A stretch of 50,323 nt of DNA from Flavobacteriia bacterium (GTDB lineage: Bacteria > Bacteroidota > Bacteroidia > Flavobacteriales_D > Crocinitomicaceae). This document shows, piece after piece, positions 15,323-23,950 of this stretch. The stretch lies in NCBI GenBank assembly GCA_009924735.1, contig RFQZ01000019.1, positions 1 to 50,323 of the forward strand, in the 5' to 3' direction. The position numbers and the translations under genes were made by a program. Within the stretch, counting starts at the first letter, position 1, and every line of letters starts with the position of its first letter. Below the pieces are notes generated by a model, which was not told the DNA's origin, ran no database searches, and saw only the letters and a list, made by a program, of their open reading frames with translations.

Positions 15323-16350
15323 TAGCGGTTCGCGCGTCTAAAGCTTCCGTAATCGTTAAACCTTATCCCGTTGTTTTTTAGAATGTCCAAAGCACGTTTC
15401 GCTGTTAACTGTCTCAAGTAAAACGGTTCGTTAACGACAAAATGATGAATGGCATGGGTGCTGCCAAAATTGAAACAAAAGAGATGAAAAGGCAAAGTCC
15501 ACCACGCATTAAGTACTTGGGTTTGTTCTAAAACATTTCCATGCTCAATGTCCCCAAAATAATGCATGTTTGAGGTGATAAAATGCAAACAAAACTGTCG
15601 TATTAAATTCGGTGCAATTAAACCAACCATTAACGGGGTGGATACCTGAAAGAATATCTCTTGTAGGTTTGGGTAAGGATTTATTCCTAAGAATTGCATC
15701 ACCTTAAGTAGAACGAAAACATACCAAACCAAATGAAGAGGGATGCCAAAGGGCATCATGCCTAACAAGATGGTTTTCTTTAGCATTTTCATTGCAGAGG
15801 GTTGCATTCGTCCTTCTTTGAATTCCTTTGAAATTTCTTTCCTCAAACGCGGAAAACGAAACAAAAATCCAAGCAGTAGATCGGGTAGAATGATCAAACG
15901 AAGCAATCCCCATTTTTCTCCATTGGTTACCCCGCGTTCTTCTATGTCAACCAAGCTTCCCGAATGCTGGTGATGGAAATGATGCCAGTATTTTCGTATC
16001 CAAGGGTTTAAGGTGAGCGGTCGAAAAATCCAAACACCAAAGAGCATGGCGTGGTAAATCAAAGGCGTTTTTTTGAAATACAATTCGTGGATCAGGTCAT
16101 GTTCCAACTCATGCAGGAACGAAGTAAAAAAGGCAATGCTTAGGATGGTAATCCAAGCGGGTAGCATTCCGTTCCACCAAAAAACAAAACTGGTTACAAT
16201 GGCTGAAATCGCTGCCAAGAAAATGACGAGACCCCATGCATCTTGGTAATTTACCCATCGGTTATTTTTGCGATAGGATTCATATACTTCCCGGATTCCC
16301 AAACATATGGTTCGAATTCGTTCTTCAGTTTCTTTGGCTGCAAATGACAT
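15313..16350 (-). CDS. Membrane fatty acid desaturase family protein
   Basis: A 345-residue integral membrane di-iron enzyme. Histidine boxes are HELEHDLIH (80-88), WHHFHHQHSG (122-131) and THAIHHF (298-304), with extra His at NMHYFGDIEH (about 261-270). At least four hydrophobic segments are visible (about 43-60, 63-79, 158-176, 204-225). The family inserts double bonds or hydroxyls into acyl chains, carotenoids or sterol-like lipids; which one is not evident. It is 20 bases downstream of the DUF4249 lipoprotein gene and is probably the last gene of that run. Confidence 0.82.
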   Translation of the reverse strand: MSFAAKETEERIRTICLGIREVYESYRKNNRWVNYQDAWGLVIFLAAISAIVTSFVFWWNGMLPAWITILSIAFFTSFLHELEHDLIHELYFKKTPLIYHAMLFGVWIFRPLTLNPWIRKYWHHFHHQHSGSLVDIEERGVTNGEKWGLLRLIILPDLLLGFLFRFPRLRKEISKEFKEGRMQPSAMKMLKKTILLGMMPFGIPLHLVWYVFVLLKVMQFLGINPYPNLQEIFFQVSTPLMVGLIAPNLIRQFCLHFITSNMHYFGDIEHGNVLEQTQVLNAWWTLPFHLFCFNFGSTHAIHHFVVNEPFYLRQLTAKRALDILKNNGIRFNDYGSFRRANRYHS

Positions 16351-16370
16351 GGTACAAAGATGCTAAAAAT

Positions 16371-17318
16371 TCAAGGAATGCAATAAAGCGTATCATACCA
16401 AGTGGAGAAGCCGGCCCATACGCCCAAAGCGTTGGGTTTTACGTTGGAGGGAATGTTAATAGGGGTTGAAAATGGGCTGCTTGCATTTTGCATTTGGGTC
16501 AACCGTTTGTCGAAGTAATCAAATACGGCTGTTTCTATGCTTGAAAATTTGATAGATACACTGTCTCCTAATTTGTAATGCTTTCTATACCCAGAAGGGT
16601 AGGTAGTGTCCTTCTCGGGGTATTTCGTATCAAATGTTATGGAAAGTCCGTTGAAAAATTGGTCGCTGAAAAAAGCCCCCGGATTGTGTCGGTAGCGGTT
16701 GTCATTGGGTTGACCATTGAAGGAAGAAACGCGTTTCGTTTCCCACCGATAGGCATTTTTTTGCGCGGCAGGATCGTTTAAAATGGTTCGGCAAATCCCA
16801 AAATTCGCATTGTCCACATCCGGAATCCATTGGATTGAAGAAAGTGCAACCGGGTTCATCAGCGTAGTCGTGGAGGTATAGGTATTGGATTGGTGTGAGA
16901 TGCTTAGTGTGTAGCTTTTTCCTGAAATTCCTTTCATATTCGATTGCGTGGTTGAATAGACCTTAATGGGAAAGAAAACCAACTCATCTAACTCTATTCC
17001 CAACATTTCGGCAAGGGTAGCCTTGCTTTCTATGGGAAGGGATGCAGGATCAAACAATTGAAGTTGTACGCTGTCTGTTCCATTGGAAACATACACAATG
17101 GCATCCTGGACATTCGAAGTAATGTAGGTGCCTAAAGTGGTAGGTTCGTATAGATTTTGAGACATGGATAAAATCACCAAAGGAAAACCATTCGTTTCGA
17201 TGCGGCCATCAACGACAAGTTGTTGCTCAAATGAGGGGATGTCGATTTGAACTTCCTTGCTGCATCCCAACCCTCCAAACAGCACTAAAATCAGAAGTAG
17301 GCTGAAGTTGATTTTCAT
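16371..17318 (-). CDS. DUF4249 family lipoprotein
   Basis: A 315-residue lipoprotein with lipobox LGGLGC (Cys19). The mature start SKEVQIDIPSFEQQLVVDGR is the signature opening of DUF4249, followed by FPLVILSMSQNL and an Ig-like stretch. In many Bacteroidota DUF4249 proteins are encoded beside TonB-dependent receptors, but none is here; instead it follows the PorE-like gene by 47 bases. The length is slightly short of many family members (about 270-400). Periplasmic or surface lipoprotein of unknown function. Confidence 0.83.
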   Translation of the reverse strand: MKINFSLLLILVLFGGLGCSKEVQIDIPSFEQQLVVDGRIETNGFPLVILSMSQNLYEPTTLGTYITSNVQDAIVYVSNGTDSVQLQLFDPASLPIESKATLAEMLGIELDELVFFPIKVYSTTQSNMKGISGKSYTLSISHQSNTYTSTTTLMNPVALSSIQWIPDVDNANFGICRTILNDPAAQKNAYRWETKRVSSFNGQPNDNRYRHNPGAFFSDQFFNGLSITFDTKYPEKDTTYPSGYRKHYKLGDSVSIKFSSIETAVFDYFDKRLTQMQNASSPFSTPINIPSNVKPNALGVWAGFSTWYDTLYCIP

Positions 17319-17365
17319 AGGGGTAAGTTAGCTAATAAAAGAAATCCTAAGCGCAGAAAATGTAC

Positions 17366-19210
17366 TTATTTTACCTTTTTCACGATGAACTCAGAGCGAC
17401 GGTTTTTGGCATGTTCTTCTTCAGGACATGTGGAAACCACCGTGCCTTCACAAGGGCAATTTACCTTGAGTTTACTTTCACCATACCCAATTCCTGAAAT
17501 ACGTATGGGATTGGTTATTCTGCTTTTGATGTAATCAGCGGAAGCTTTTGCACGGTTATCTGAAAGGGTTTTGTTCGCTGCTTTTGTACCCCTACAATCG
17601 GTATGGGAACCCAATTCGATTACCATGTTAGGATACTCGTTCATAATGGTAACGATTCGGTCTAATTGCAAGGCTGCATCGGTACGGATTTCAAATTTCC
17701 CGTAATCAAAATAGATGTCACCTATTTCCATGAGTTTGGAAAGGTCTACACCTACTTCTACTTTTCCAATGGTTAAGTCAGTGATGTCATTCATGTTCAC
17801 ATTTCCTGATCCCATTGGCGTGTATGTGAAGTCAAAAATCTTTGTTGCATATTCAGTTTTCTCCAGTTTGATTTCAAGTTTTTGGGCTTTTCCGAATTTT
17901 AGGTTTTCGAAAGCTTTGGTAAAACTACCCGTTGCATCTGTTAAGGCCGTTAATACCACTTGGCCCGTTTCATTGTCTTTGATCGTAACCTTAACGCCCG
18001 TAAGAATTTGTTTGGTTTTAAAATCAGTTACAATTCCTTTGTAGTTTACATTTGGTCGATTTTCCAATGCAACATTTTGTTTCACTTTAGGCGTGTTGAA
18101 ATCTGTATTAAGGCTGAATTGTTCGTTCTTGTGGTTGTCTTTCTTAACCTCCACCGTATATTTTTGGTCCGGTTCTAAATTCACAGTATACGCACCTTTT
18201 TGATCGGTTGTCAGCGTAGCCACAATTTCACCTTTGTCATTTTTCACATCCATTAGTGCGCCGCGAAGGGTATCTTTCGTGTTCAAATCTGTAACGGTAC
18301 CATTCATTACCACTTTGAATACGATGGGACGAAGTTGTGTGAAAGAATATACGTCATCATTGTTTTTTTCACGGTTTGAAGCAAAGTATCCTTTGTTCTC
18401 AGCATGGTAAACGATGGCGATGTCGTCAACATTCGAGTTGATAGGAGCATCAAGGTTCATGGGCGCGTATACGTCTTTTCCATTTTTTATTTCCGTAACC
18501 CAAAGGTCAAATCCTCCAAATCCTTTCAAGCCATTTGAAGAAAAGAACAGCTGCCCTTCAGGACTGAACCAAGGAAATAATTCTTGTCCACTTGTGTTTA
18601 CTTTTTCTCCAAGGTTTGAGGGAGTTCCAAGGGAACCATCCCCATTGATTTCAGAAATATAAAGATCTGTACCTCCTTTTCCTCCAGGCATCTCAGAGGC
18701 AAAGACCAAATATTTACCATCGTTAGAGACGGCTGGATGTCCAACTGAATAATTTGGGTTATTTACATTGGTTTCCGAAACCTTCGACCATTTTCCTTTG
18801 GCATCTACTGAAGCACTGCATAGGTTTAACTCATATTTTTGCGTGGATTTATTCTTTTTCTTAGCATTTCTGGTGAAATAAACCCTTTTTCCATCGGGTG
18901 TGAAACACATTGGGCCTTCATTGAATTTGCTGTTTGAGGTACGTTGGAATCCTCCAACTTTATAGTCTGTAGCATTCACTTCGAAATAGTTGAAAAAGTG
19001 AGCTTCTTTTGCGTCAACGCGTTTCACGATTCCCCATTCTCTTCCAGATACCAATACGAGGGCATTGTTTCCTGTATTTTTATACAATCCGATTTCCGCA
19101 GAGGTAGAATTGAATGTAACCGCGCCGGTAGAAAAGTAAGGAGAATTGGTTTGTGCAAAGGCTAGAACGCCTAAGAAAACGGTGAAAATGAAAGTATTAA
19201 ATTTTATCAT
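17366..19210 (-). CDS. OmpA-family protein with propeller and CRD domains (PorE-like)
   Basis: A 614-residue periplasmic protein. Signal peptide about 1-19. Residues about 98-290 are PD40/WD40-like propeller blades (FTPDGKRVYFTRN, VSNDGKYLVFAS, FSPEGQLFFSSNG, KGYFASNRE). Two carboxypeptidase-regulatory-like beta domains follow (about 300-375, 387-465). The C-terminal OmpA domain (about 495-614) has FDYGKFEI, GSHTDCRG (Asp538) and LSDNRAKASADY (Arg553), the residues that hold peptidoglycan. This is the domain order of the T9SS component PorE, but without its N-terminal TPR region. It is 11 bases after porP/sprF, in line with a paired outer-membrane and peptidoglycan link for the type B cargo encoded first in the run. 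Confidence 0.85.
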   Translation of the reverse strand: MIKFNTFIFTVFLGVLAFAQTNSPYFSTGAVTFNSTSAEIGLYKNTGNNALVLVSGREWGIVKRVDAKEAHFFNYFEVNATDYKVGGFQRTSNSKFNEGPMCFTPDGKRVYFTRNAKKKNKSTQKYELNLCSASVDAKGKWSKVSETNVNNPNYSVGHPAVSNDGKYLVFASEMPGGKGGTDLYISEINGDGSLGTPSNLGEKVNTSGQELFPWFSPEGQLFFSSNGLKGFGGFDLWVTEIKNGKDVYAPMNLDAPINSNVDDIAIVYHAENKGYFASNREKNNDDVYSFTQLRPIVFKVVMNGTVTDLNTKDTLRGALMDVKNDKGEIVATLTTDQKGAYTVNLEPDQKYTVEVKKDNHKNEQFSLNTDFNTPKVKQNVALENRPNVNYKGIVTDFKTKQILTGVKVTIKDNETGQVVLTALTDATGSFTKAFENLKFGKAQKLEIKLEKTEYATKIFDFTYTPMGSGNVNMNDITDLTIGKVEVGVDLSKLMEIGDIYFDYGKFEIRTDAALQLDRIVTIMNEYPNMVIELGSHTDCRGTKAANKTLSDNRAKASADYIKSRITNPIRISGIGYGESKLKVNCPCEGTVVSTCPEEEHAKNRRSEFIVKKVK

Positions 19211-19221
19211 AACTTGATTTC

Positions 19222-20115
19222 TTAAAAATAACGAGGAGATTTAACATCCGATTTTTTGAAATTGAAATCGTAAGACATCATTACTTCAAAAGTACCATTG
19301 TTGTAATTTCTAAGGGCCGTTGTTCCGAATTCCGAAGCCAATCCCAAACGAAATTGTCGGGAAATTTGATATTGTACAAATACACCCATTGCGGCATTCA
19401 TGCGATACATCGCCCCTAACCAAAGTTTATCAGAATAGATTCCAGCAACGGAAAGGTCTAAGCTTAGCGGTGCTCCTGTTGTACCTTTTGCTTGTATGCT
19501 TGGTCGAAGTTTCCAAGTGTTGGTGATTGGAAAAACACCGCCTACAATGGCAAATAAATGTCTTTGCTCAGTATAAGAATTTGTAGCTGATGGACTGTTT
19601 TCAAGGATTCTCGGCGAGCTGATTCCAGCGAAAAAATGTGGGTTGTGGTAATAGACACCAAAACCAAAATTTGGATTTACCTGGTTTTGTACTGGATTTA
19701 ATACATCGTCTCCAGCTTGTATATTTTGCAGTGTTGAAACACTAAGTAGGTTCACTCCTCCTTTAAGTCCAAAGGCAAGTTTAGATTTGTCTCCTAATTT
19801 TAATGAATACGAAAAATCTACATACACCATGTTTTGACGGATGGGTCCAATCATATCGTTGACTGCCGTTAAACCTAAGCCCACGGAACGGTAGTTAAGG
19901 GGCGTATGCAAGCTAAATGTGGTTGATCGAGGCGCACCTGTAAAACCTACCCATTGTTCCCTGTGGATAGCGGTGGCACTTAACATTCCCGAACTACCAG
20001 CGTAGGCAGGATTCACATGTAAAGTATTGTCAAAATATTGTGTAAAATGCGGATCTTGTTGACCGAAAGAAAGCCCGCAAATAAACAAAGTACTGATAAA
20101 AAGTATTTTTTTCAT
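19222..20115 (-). CDS. PorP/SprF-family type IX secretion membrane protein
   Basis: A 297-residue outer-membrane beta-barrel protein. Signal peptide MKKILFISTLFICGLSFG, then the family opening QQDPHFTQYFDNTLHVNPAY and AGSSG. Later strands include HREQWVGFTGAPRSTTFSLH and the C-terminal FEVMMSYDFNF. PorP/SprF proteins are needed for secretion or surface attachment of type B sorting-domain cargo; the F. johnsoniae pair SprB/SprF is the model. It lies 26 bases after a type B cargo gene and 11 before the PorE-like gene, so it is probably that cargo's dedicated partner. Confidence 0.9.
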   Translation of the reverse strand: MKKILFISTLFICGLSFGQQDPHFTQYFDNTLHVNPAYAGSSGMLSATAIHREQWVGFTGAPRSTTFSLHTPLNYRSVGLGLTAVNDMIGPIRQNMVYVDFSYSLKLGDKSKLAFGLKGGVNLLSVSTLQNIQAGDDVLNPVQNQVNPNFGFGVYYHNPHFFAGISSPRILENSPSATNSYTEQRHLFAIVGGVFPITNTWKLRPSIQAKGTTGAPLSLDLSVAGIYSDKLWLGAMYRMNAAMGVFVQYQISRQFRLGLASEFGTTALRNYNNGTFEVMMSYDFNFKKSDVKSPRYF

Positions 20116-20141
20116 GCTCTTATTTTATTGTTTTTTGGAGG

Positions 20142-22466
20142 TTATCGTTTGATGTAAACATACCCCTTTTCAAACTCGACTCCGTCTCCAAATTTATCGA
20201 AGATGTAGAAATAGCTACCGGTTGGCAATCCATCGCTACCGATGGTCATGGATGCTGTAGAAGTCCCGTTCCATTGGTTGGTGTATCCTGGACCATAGGC
20301 GTATACTTCCGTACCGAATCGGTTGAAAATGGTTAACTTGTTGTTTGGATAATAATCTGCACCCACGATTTCAAACACATCGTTTTTACCATCGCCATTC
20401 GGCGAAATTCCTTCAGGAATAATCAGTGCTACAAAACACGATGCAAGCGATGCGAATGGATCACATGGGTCTAATGCATCACTGTTTTGATTTACCTCTT
20501 GACCATCGTTGATGCCGTCTCCATCCGTATCGGGATTGAAAGGGTCTGTGGTAAGCGTAAGCTCAGCGCCGTTTGAAAGTCCATCACTGTCACAATCTGC
20601 GTTGGTATATTCAGCGCCAGGTGTTAAGGTAATGGAGGAGGCAATAAAGCTACATGGATTGTTTAAATTGGTCGAATCACTTACTTCGTTCGCATTGGTG
20701 ACCCCGTCCTCATCGCAATCCCAACCATTCCATAGGGCACTTGGCGTGACATTAACATGGGCAAGAATAAATTCGCAACCATTTTGTGGGTCTGTATTGT
20801 CGGTTACTTCGATTTGGTTGGTTACCCCATCTCCATCGCAATCATAGCCCATCCAGACGGAGGATTGTGGCAGCGTAACACTACTCGCTACATAGTCGCA
20901 CCCACTTAAATAATAAGTACTGTCTTGAAGTTCATCGCCATTTTCAACCCCATCCCCATCACAATCTAGGAACATCCAAAGTGTATCTTGGGGGAGGGTA
21001 ATGCTCAAAGGATCTAAATCACAAGGATTTGTGGGATTTGTATTGTCCGTTAATTCGGATCCATTGTTTACGCCATCTCCGTCGCAATCTCCTGCCAACC
21101 ATGCATTGGAAGGTGTAAGGGTAATGCTGATTGCATACAAACTACAGTCATTGGTTCCATCAGTGGTGGATTGAATTTCATCACCATTCGTAACGCCATC
21201 CCCATCACAGTCTTGTGACAACCATCCATTTGTAGGAACGGCATTCTGCGCCATGAAAGGATAGTCACAATTGTTGTTGGTCATCGTGTTGTATCCAAGT
21301 TCAATTCCATTGGTATACCCATCACCGTCACAATCTGCATTTACCCAAACGGCACCGTATCCTAAGGTTTGACTTAGTGCCAAATAATCACAAGGGTCGT
21401 TGGGATCGGTATTGTTTGCAATTTCCGTCGCATTGGTAACGCCATCTCCGTCACAATCGGCAGAAGGATCCGTGGAGCATGGAGAAACCGTTATGTATAC
21501 AAAGGCTTGGTCACAAATGCTTGTAAGGGGTGCTGCAGAATCGCAAACTTGATAGAAAATGGAATCGCTGCCAAAAAAACCTATGGTTGGGGTGTAGACG
21601 ATGTTTCCATTAAGTAGGGTCGCCGTACCGTGAAAGGGACCATATAGAATTTCAACTGTGGTAAGGTCTAAAGCATTGTCTATGTCGGTGTCATTGGAAG
21701 TTTCTTGAATGGTGGTAATTGAATTTTCAAGAACGGTAACAAAATCGTTTACAGCAACAGGGGCATCGTTCACAGGGGTAACGCTGATGAATAAGGTGTC
21801 GTGACTGCATGCAGAAGGCAAGGGAAGTCCTTGGTCACACACCAAAACAATCGCCATATCTGTTCCAAAATAGTTAGCGGTAGGAGTATAGTTAAAGGAG
21901 CCATTCGCAAGAACACTAAGCGTTCCATGTGCTGGATTTAAAAATGGGGTGGTATTACAAGAGACCAAGGTGTTGTCTACGTCAAAGTCTCCATTTACCA
22001 ACATGTTTCCGCTATGTAAACCACTGTCCTCAGTAATGGAAAGAAAATTGTTAAAGGTAATTGGGGCATCGTTAACGGCAGCTAGCGTAACGCTGAGTTG
22101 CGCTGCATTTGAAATTTCTGCCAAACTGTTTTGAATGGTGTACTGAATGCTTTCAACGCCATTAAAGTTTACATTGGGTACAAAGGTGACATTCCCGCTT
22201 AAGTAATCAACAAACCATTGGCCATTTGCACTGGTAAAAGTAGATTGATTTCCATTAGCTATAAGGTTCAAGTCAATGGATGAAATGACCAAGGTGCCGC
22301 CGTTGGAGACATCGTTTAAATGAATGGAATTGAGCACAATGGTTTGGTCTTCGTTGCCTGAACCACTGTTATTATTTGCTTGTGGAATTGCAAGCACGAT
22401 AGCGCTTAACAATGTGAAGATTAGCGAAAGACTTAAAGAAAAAACGTGTGTATTTTTTAATTTCAT
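20142..22466 (-). CDS. T9SS type B cargo with tandem-95-like domains and TSP3-like Cys repeats
   Basis: A 774-residue secreted protein. Signal peptide about 1-28. Residues 30-330 hold cadherin/tandem-95-like Ig modules marked by VNDAPI, VNDAPVAVND, FNYTPTANYFG and VYTPTIGFFG. Residues 336-665 are calcium-type DxDxDG repeats of thrombospondin type 3 form: eight DCDGDGxxN units (Cys at 338, 379, 420, 461, 502, 543, 584, 625) spaced exactly 41 residues, then one Cys-less DTDGDGINDGQE. The C-terminus (IPEGISPNGDGKNDVF, IFNRFGTEVY, ending GYVYIKR) is a type B sorting domain. A calcium-stiffened surface stalk is inferred. It heads the run with porP/sprF and the PorE-like gene. Confidence 0.88.
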   Translation of the reverse strand: MKLKNTHVFSLSLSLIFTLLSAIVLAIPQANNNSGSGNEDQTIVLNSIHLNDVSNGGTLVISSIDLNLIANGNQSTFTSANGQWFVDYLSGNVTFVPNVNFNGVESIQYTIQNSLAEISNAAQLSVTLAAVNDAPITFNNFLSITEDSGLHSGNMLVNGDFDVDNTLVSCNTTPFLNPAHGTLSVLANGSFNYTPTANYFGTDMAIVLVCDQGLPLPSACSHDTLFISVTPVNDAPVAVNDFVTVLENSITTIQETSNDTDIDNALDLTTVEILYGPFHGTATLLNGNIVYTPTIGFFGSDSIFYQVCDSAAPLTSICDQAFVYITVSPCSTDPSADCDGDGVTNATEIANNTDPNDPCDYLALSQTLGYGAVWVNADCDGDGYTNGIELGYNTMTNNNCDYPFMAQNAVPTNGWLSQDCDGDGVTNGDEIQSTTDGTNDCSLYAISITLTPSNAWLAGDCDGDGVNNGSELTDNTNPTNPCDLDPLSITLPQDTLWMFLDCDGDGVENGDELQDSTYYLSGCDYVASSVTLPQSSVWMGYDCDGDGVTNQIEVTDNTDPQNGCEFILAHVNVTPSALWNGWDCDEDGVTNANEVSDSTNLNNPCSFIASSITLTPGAEYTNADCDSDGLSNGAELTLTTDPFNPDTDGDGINDGQEVNQNSDALDPCDPFASLASCFVALIIPEGISPNGDGKNDVFEIVGADYYPNNKLTIFNRFGTEVYAYGPGYTNQWNGTSTASMTIGSDGLPTGSYFYIFDKFGDGVEFEKGYVYIKR
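20475..21464 (-). repeat. 123-bp coding repeat, eight TSP3-like Cys units
   Basis: Eight units of exactly 41 codons with no insertion or deletion between units, each with DCDGDGxxN...E and a second Cys 21 residues after the first (359, 400, 441, 482, 523, 564, 605 for the first seven). The unit DNA has diverged while spacing has not. A ninth, canonical TSP3 motif without Cys closes the array. Confidence 0.85.
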
Positions 22467-22489
22467 TGAAGTAAAATTAATTGTGCGGT

Positions 22490-22516
22490 CAAATATAGTT
22501 AAAATATTGTAAACAA
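22490..22516 (-). promoter_or_regulatory. Promoter for the cargo-porP-PorE run
   Basis: On the minus strand TATATTTG (22497-22490) matches the Bacteroidota -7 consensus TAnnTTTG, with a TTG (22516-22514) 16 bases further upstream as the -33 element. The transcript would start near 22484, about 18 bases before the cargo ATG at 22466. Confidence 0.45.
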
Positions 22517-22597
22517 TAAGTGAACTAACCTTAACGTAGAAGACGTAAATTAGGATTTATCCGTGTGGATTGACCGTAAAGGCTTTGGAGATTACAA

Positions 22598-23950
22598 TTA
22601 CAGAATCAGCAACCATCCACAAAGAATGGCTATGGCAGAAGCCGATAGCACGATGGATTGCATGGGCTTTAATTTAATTTTCTTAGCGTTAGCGTCTTGT
22701 TTAAATATGCTTAACAACAACCTGATGTAAATGAAAGCACCGATGACAGAACTTACAACGGCCGCAATTCCCAAGATAGGATGGTTTTCAATGATGTCTT
22801 GTATAAGTAAAAATTTACCGAAAAAGCCGGAGAAAGGAGGGATGCCACTTAATGAGAGCAAGGATATCAGTAGAAAAACACCCAGGATTGGATTTTTATA
22901 GCCAATGCCTTCAAAACTTTGAATTTTATCCTCTTCATCCTCTAAAGCAATAGAAATTGCGATTAAGATAAAGGTGGCAGCACCATAGCTAAGTAGGAAT
23001 AAAAATAGGTTTCGTTCTGAAAAATCGGTACCACTCACAACGGCCAGTAGGGCCAGTCCTGTGTTGCTGATTCCAGAGTAAGCCAATAAACGTTTGAATG
23101 AACTTTGTCGCAAACCTGATAGATAACCTATGAACAAAGAAGCTATGATTACGAAATACATGAAATACATCCATTGGTCGCTGATGGTTCCAAACGTACC
23201 GCGTATCAGTTTGAAAAATGCGATGAACCCGGCAATTTTGACAACAGTTGACATGTATGCCATTACAGGTTTTGGACTTCCTTGGTATACATCGGGATTC
23301 CAGAAATGGAAAGGAACGGCCCCCACTTTAAATAACAAAGAGGCAATGATCATAAAGATACCAATAAGCATTAGGGAAGGGGTGTACAAACCAGAAACAA
23401 CGGCAAAACCAATTTCTTGTATTTGAAAGCTTCCGGTCGCACCAAACACCAAACCAATTCCAAACAGCAAGATGGCGGTGGCAAATGATCCGGTGAAGAA
23501 ATACTTAAGCGCCGCTTCAGAGGAAATGCTTTGGTCTTTTCTACTTCCAACCAAAACATACACAGGAATGGAAAGAATTTCCAACCCTAAGAAAAACATG
23601 AAAAAATCCTTAAATCCAATCAAACAAATCGCACCTGTTAGGGAAAACATTAGCAAGGAGGTCAAGTCTGCATAATGGTTTACATCTTTGGATTGTGAAA
23701 CGTAGCCCACCAAAAGGGTAAGCATTGTAAAAACAATGGCCATAAGGCTGAAATACAACTGGGGTCCGTTGAAAGCCAACGCATTTGCATAATTCTGTAA
23801 CGGAGAAACGTAGCCATTGTAGTTATACATTAACACAAAAGCGGCGGTAAGTCCCACCAAATTCATTACAAGCGCAAGGCTTGGTTTTTTGAGCAAACCA
23901 AGAAACAAGGAAATCAATCCCGAAAGGAAAATAACAATCAGCGCATCCAT
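22598..23950 (-). CDS. nuoN: NADH-quinone oxidoreductase subunit N
   Basis: A 450-residue polytopic membrane subunit of respiratory complex I, one of the three antiporter-like proton-pumping subunits. Diagnostic stretches are GLEILSIPVYVLVG, EAALKYFFTGSFATAILLFG, FKVGAVPFHFWNPDVYQGSP and the Lys in VVKIAGF. Last gene of the nuo operon. Its ATG overlaps the nuoM stop by one base (TAATG), so the two are translationally coupled. Full length for the family. Confidence 0.96.
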   Translation of the reverse strand: MDALIVIFLSGLISLFLGLLKKPSLALVMNLVGLTAAFVLMYNYNGYVSPLQNYANALAFNGPQLYFSLMAIVFTMLTLLVGYVSQSKDVNHYADLTSLLMFSLTGAICLIGFKDFFMFFLGLEILSIPVYVLVGSRKDQSISSEAALKYFFTGSFATAILLFGIGLVFGATGSFQIQEIGFAVVSGLYTPSLMLIGIFMIIASLLFKVGAVPFHFWNPDVYQGSPKPVMAYMSTVVKIAGFIAFFKLIRGTFGTISDQWMYFMYFVIIASLFIGYLSGLRQSSFKRLLAYSGISNTGLALLAVVSGTDFSERNLFLFLLSYGAATFILIAISIALEDEEDKIQSFEGIGYKNPILGVFLLISLLSLSGIPPFSGFFGKFLLIQDIIENHPILGIAAVVSSVIGAFIYIRLLLSIFKQDANAKKIKLKPMQSIVLSASAIAILCGWLLIL

